IMG/VR virus record: IMGVR_UViG_3300047311_000415
Coordinates: 1-62,146 of that record
From: a virus
Strand: one strand, 5' to 3'
Length of the DNA stretch: 62,146 nucleotides
A program made the position numbers and the translations under genes. Below, piece after piece: positions 61,938 through 62,146 of the stretch (position 1 is its first letter; each line of letters starts with the position of its first letter). The notes under the pieces are model-generated. The model saw only the letters and a program-made list of their open reading frames with translations, was not told the DNA's origin and did no database searches.

Positions 61938-62013
61938 GGTGTCGTTTGTCATCTGGTGATGATGGTTGACTGTGAATCAACTAAGGCGGGTTCGATCCCC
62001 GTACGACACCCCA
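61938..62013 (+). tRNA. tRNA-His (GTG), copy 2
   Basis: G-1 at 61938, acceptor GTGTCGT/ACGACAC, C73, CCA, anticodon stem GTTGA/TCAAC, loop CTGTGAA (GTG). Clearly different in stems from copy 1, so not a recent duplicate. Confidence 0.95.
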
Positions 62014-62018
62014 AGTAT

Positions 62019-62093
62019 GGGCTGTTCGTCTACTGGCTAGGACACTTGGCTTTCACCCAGGAAAAACGGGATCGATACCCGTACGGCTCACCA
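62019..62093 (+). tRNA. tRNA-Glu (TTC)
   Basis: Acceptor GGGCTGT/ACGGCTC with wobbles, anticodon stem CTTGG/CCAGG with loop CTTTCAC (TTC), T loop TCGATA-type, A73 and CCA encoded. Confidence 0.9.
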
Positions 62094-62096
62094 AAA

Positions 62097-62146
62097 ATGA
62101 AAAAGTATCTCGCACTTCTAATTTTCACACTCGCTATCATTAGTTG
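62097..62146 (+). CDS. Partial CDS with signal peptide, cut by the window end
   Basis: ATG 3 nt after the tRNA-Glu CCA. MKKYLALLIFTLAIIS is a typical N-terminal signal or membrane anchor. Only 16 complete codons are visible. Confidence 0.5.
   Translation, partial: MKKYLALLIFTLAIIS

Overview
The window looks like part of the genome of a very large tailed bacteriophage (jumbo/huge phage class, Caudoviricetes). Coding is tight, with frequent ATGA, TAATG and GTGA overlaps, and almost everything lies on the + strand. There are many small unknown proteins, at least 22 tRNA genes with encoded CCA, HNH nucleases, phage-style RNA ligase, DNA ligase and helicase genes, and no rRNA, transposase or integrase. 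Translation fits the standard bacterial code with ATG, GTG and some TTG starts. I cannot name the host. The EF-G, EF-Ts and GroES genes point to a bacterial host.

Layout. 0-5.5 kb: a partial CoaB-like/class II aldolase fusion, a CYTH triphosphatase, tRNA-Cys, four serine tRNAs, tRNA-Trp, a Nudix hydrolase and ADP-ribosylglycohydrolase 1. 5.5-16 kb: small unknowns, a His-box membrane hydroxylase, a ferredoxin, EF-G, an ATP-grasp protein, RNase HII, a minimal glycyl-tRNA synthetase-like protein, and tRNA-Met and tRNA-Val genes. 16-26 kb: a minus-strand kelch propeller, four glycine tRNAs plus a tRNA-like relic, EF-Ts, OMP decarboxylase, a 2H phosphoesterase, GroES, an RNA ligase and an AAA+ ATPase. 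26-30 kb: His-rich paralogs, a pyruvyl transferase-like enzyme, a glycosyltransferase and a probable structural protein. 30-44 kb: NMN adenylyltransferase-Nudix, nicotinamide phosphoribosyltransferase, ADP-ribosylglycohydrolase 2, a UvrD-like helicase, a second kelch protein, Pth2, SET, Thg1, a mitochondrial-type PheRS, an HD ppGpp hydrolase-like protein and a proteasome-like Ntn hydrolase. 44-58 kb: NAD-dependent DNA ligase, two metallophosphatases, a WGR-PARP, a macrodomain, NADAR, a second ATP-grasp and a SLOG protein. 58-62 kb: four leucine tRNAs, a cytidylyltransferase, a GNAT, an MGMT, a minus-strand probable virion protein, two tRNA-His and tRNA-Glu.

Two themes stand out. First, an NAD+/ADP-ribose economy: NAD+ is rebuilt by NAMPT and NMNAT, used by DNA ligase and a PARP, and its ADP-ribose products could be read or erased by the macrodomain, NADAR, two DraG-type hydrolases, two Nudix domains and possibly a SLOG protein. 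The NAMPT and NMNAT genes share a two-hairpin leader with compensatory base changes, a candidate regulatory RNA. Second, a translation takeover kit: EF-G, EF-Ts, Pth2, Thg1, two aminoacyl-tRNA synthetases and tRNAs grouped by amino acid, several of which end 0-4 nt before a start codon.

Only five genes are on the minus strand. Four of them encode proteins with a similar N-terminal helix, and the fifth is a kelch propeller. I infer that these are late or virion proteins. All functions are read from motifs by eye; no database search was possible.
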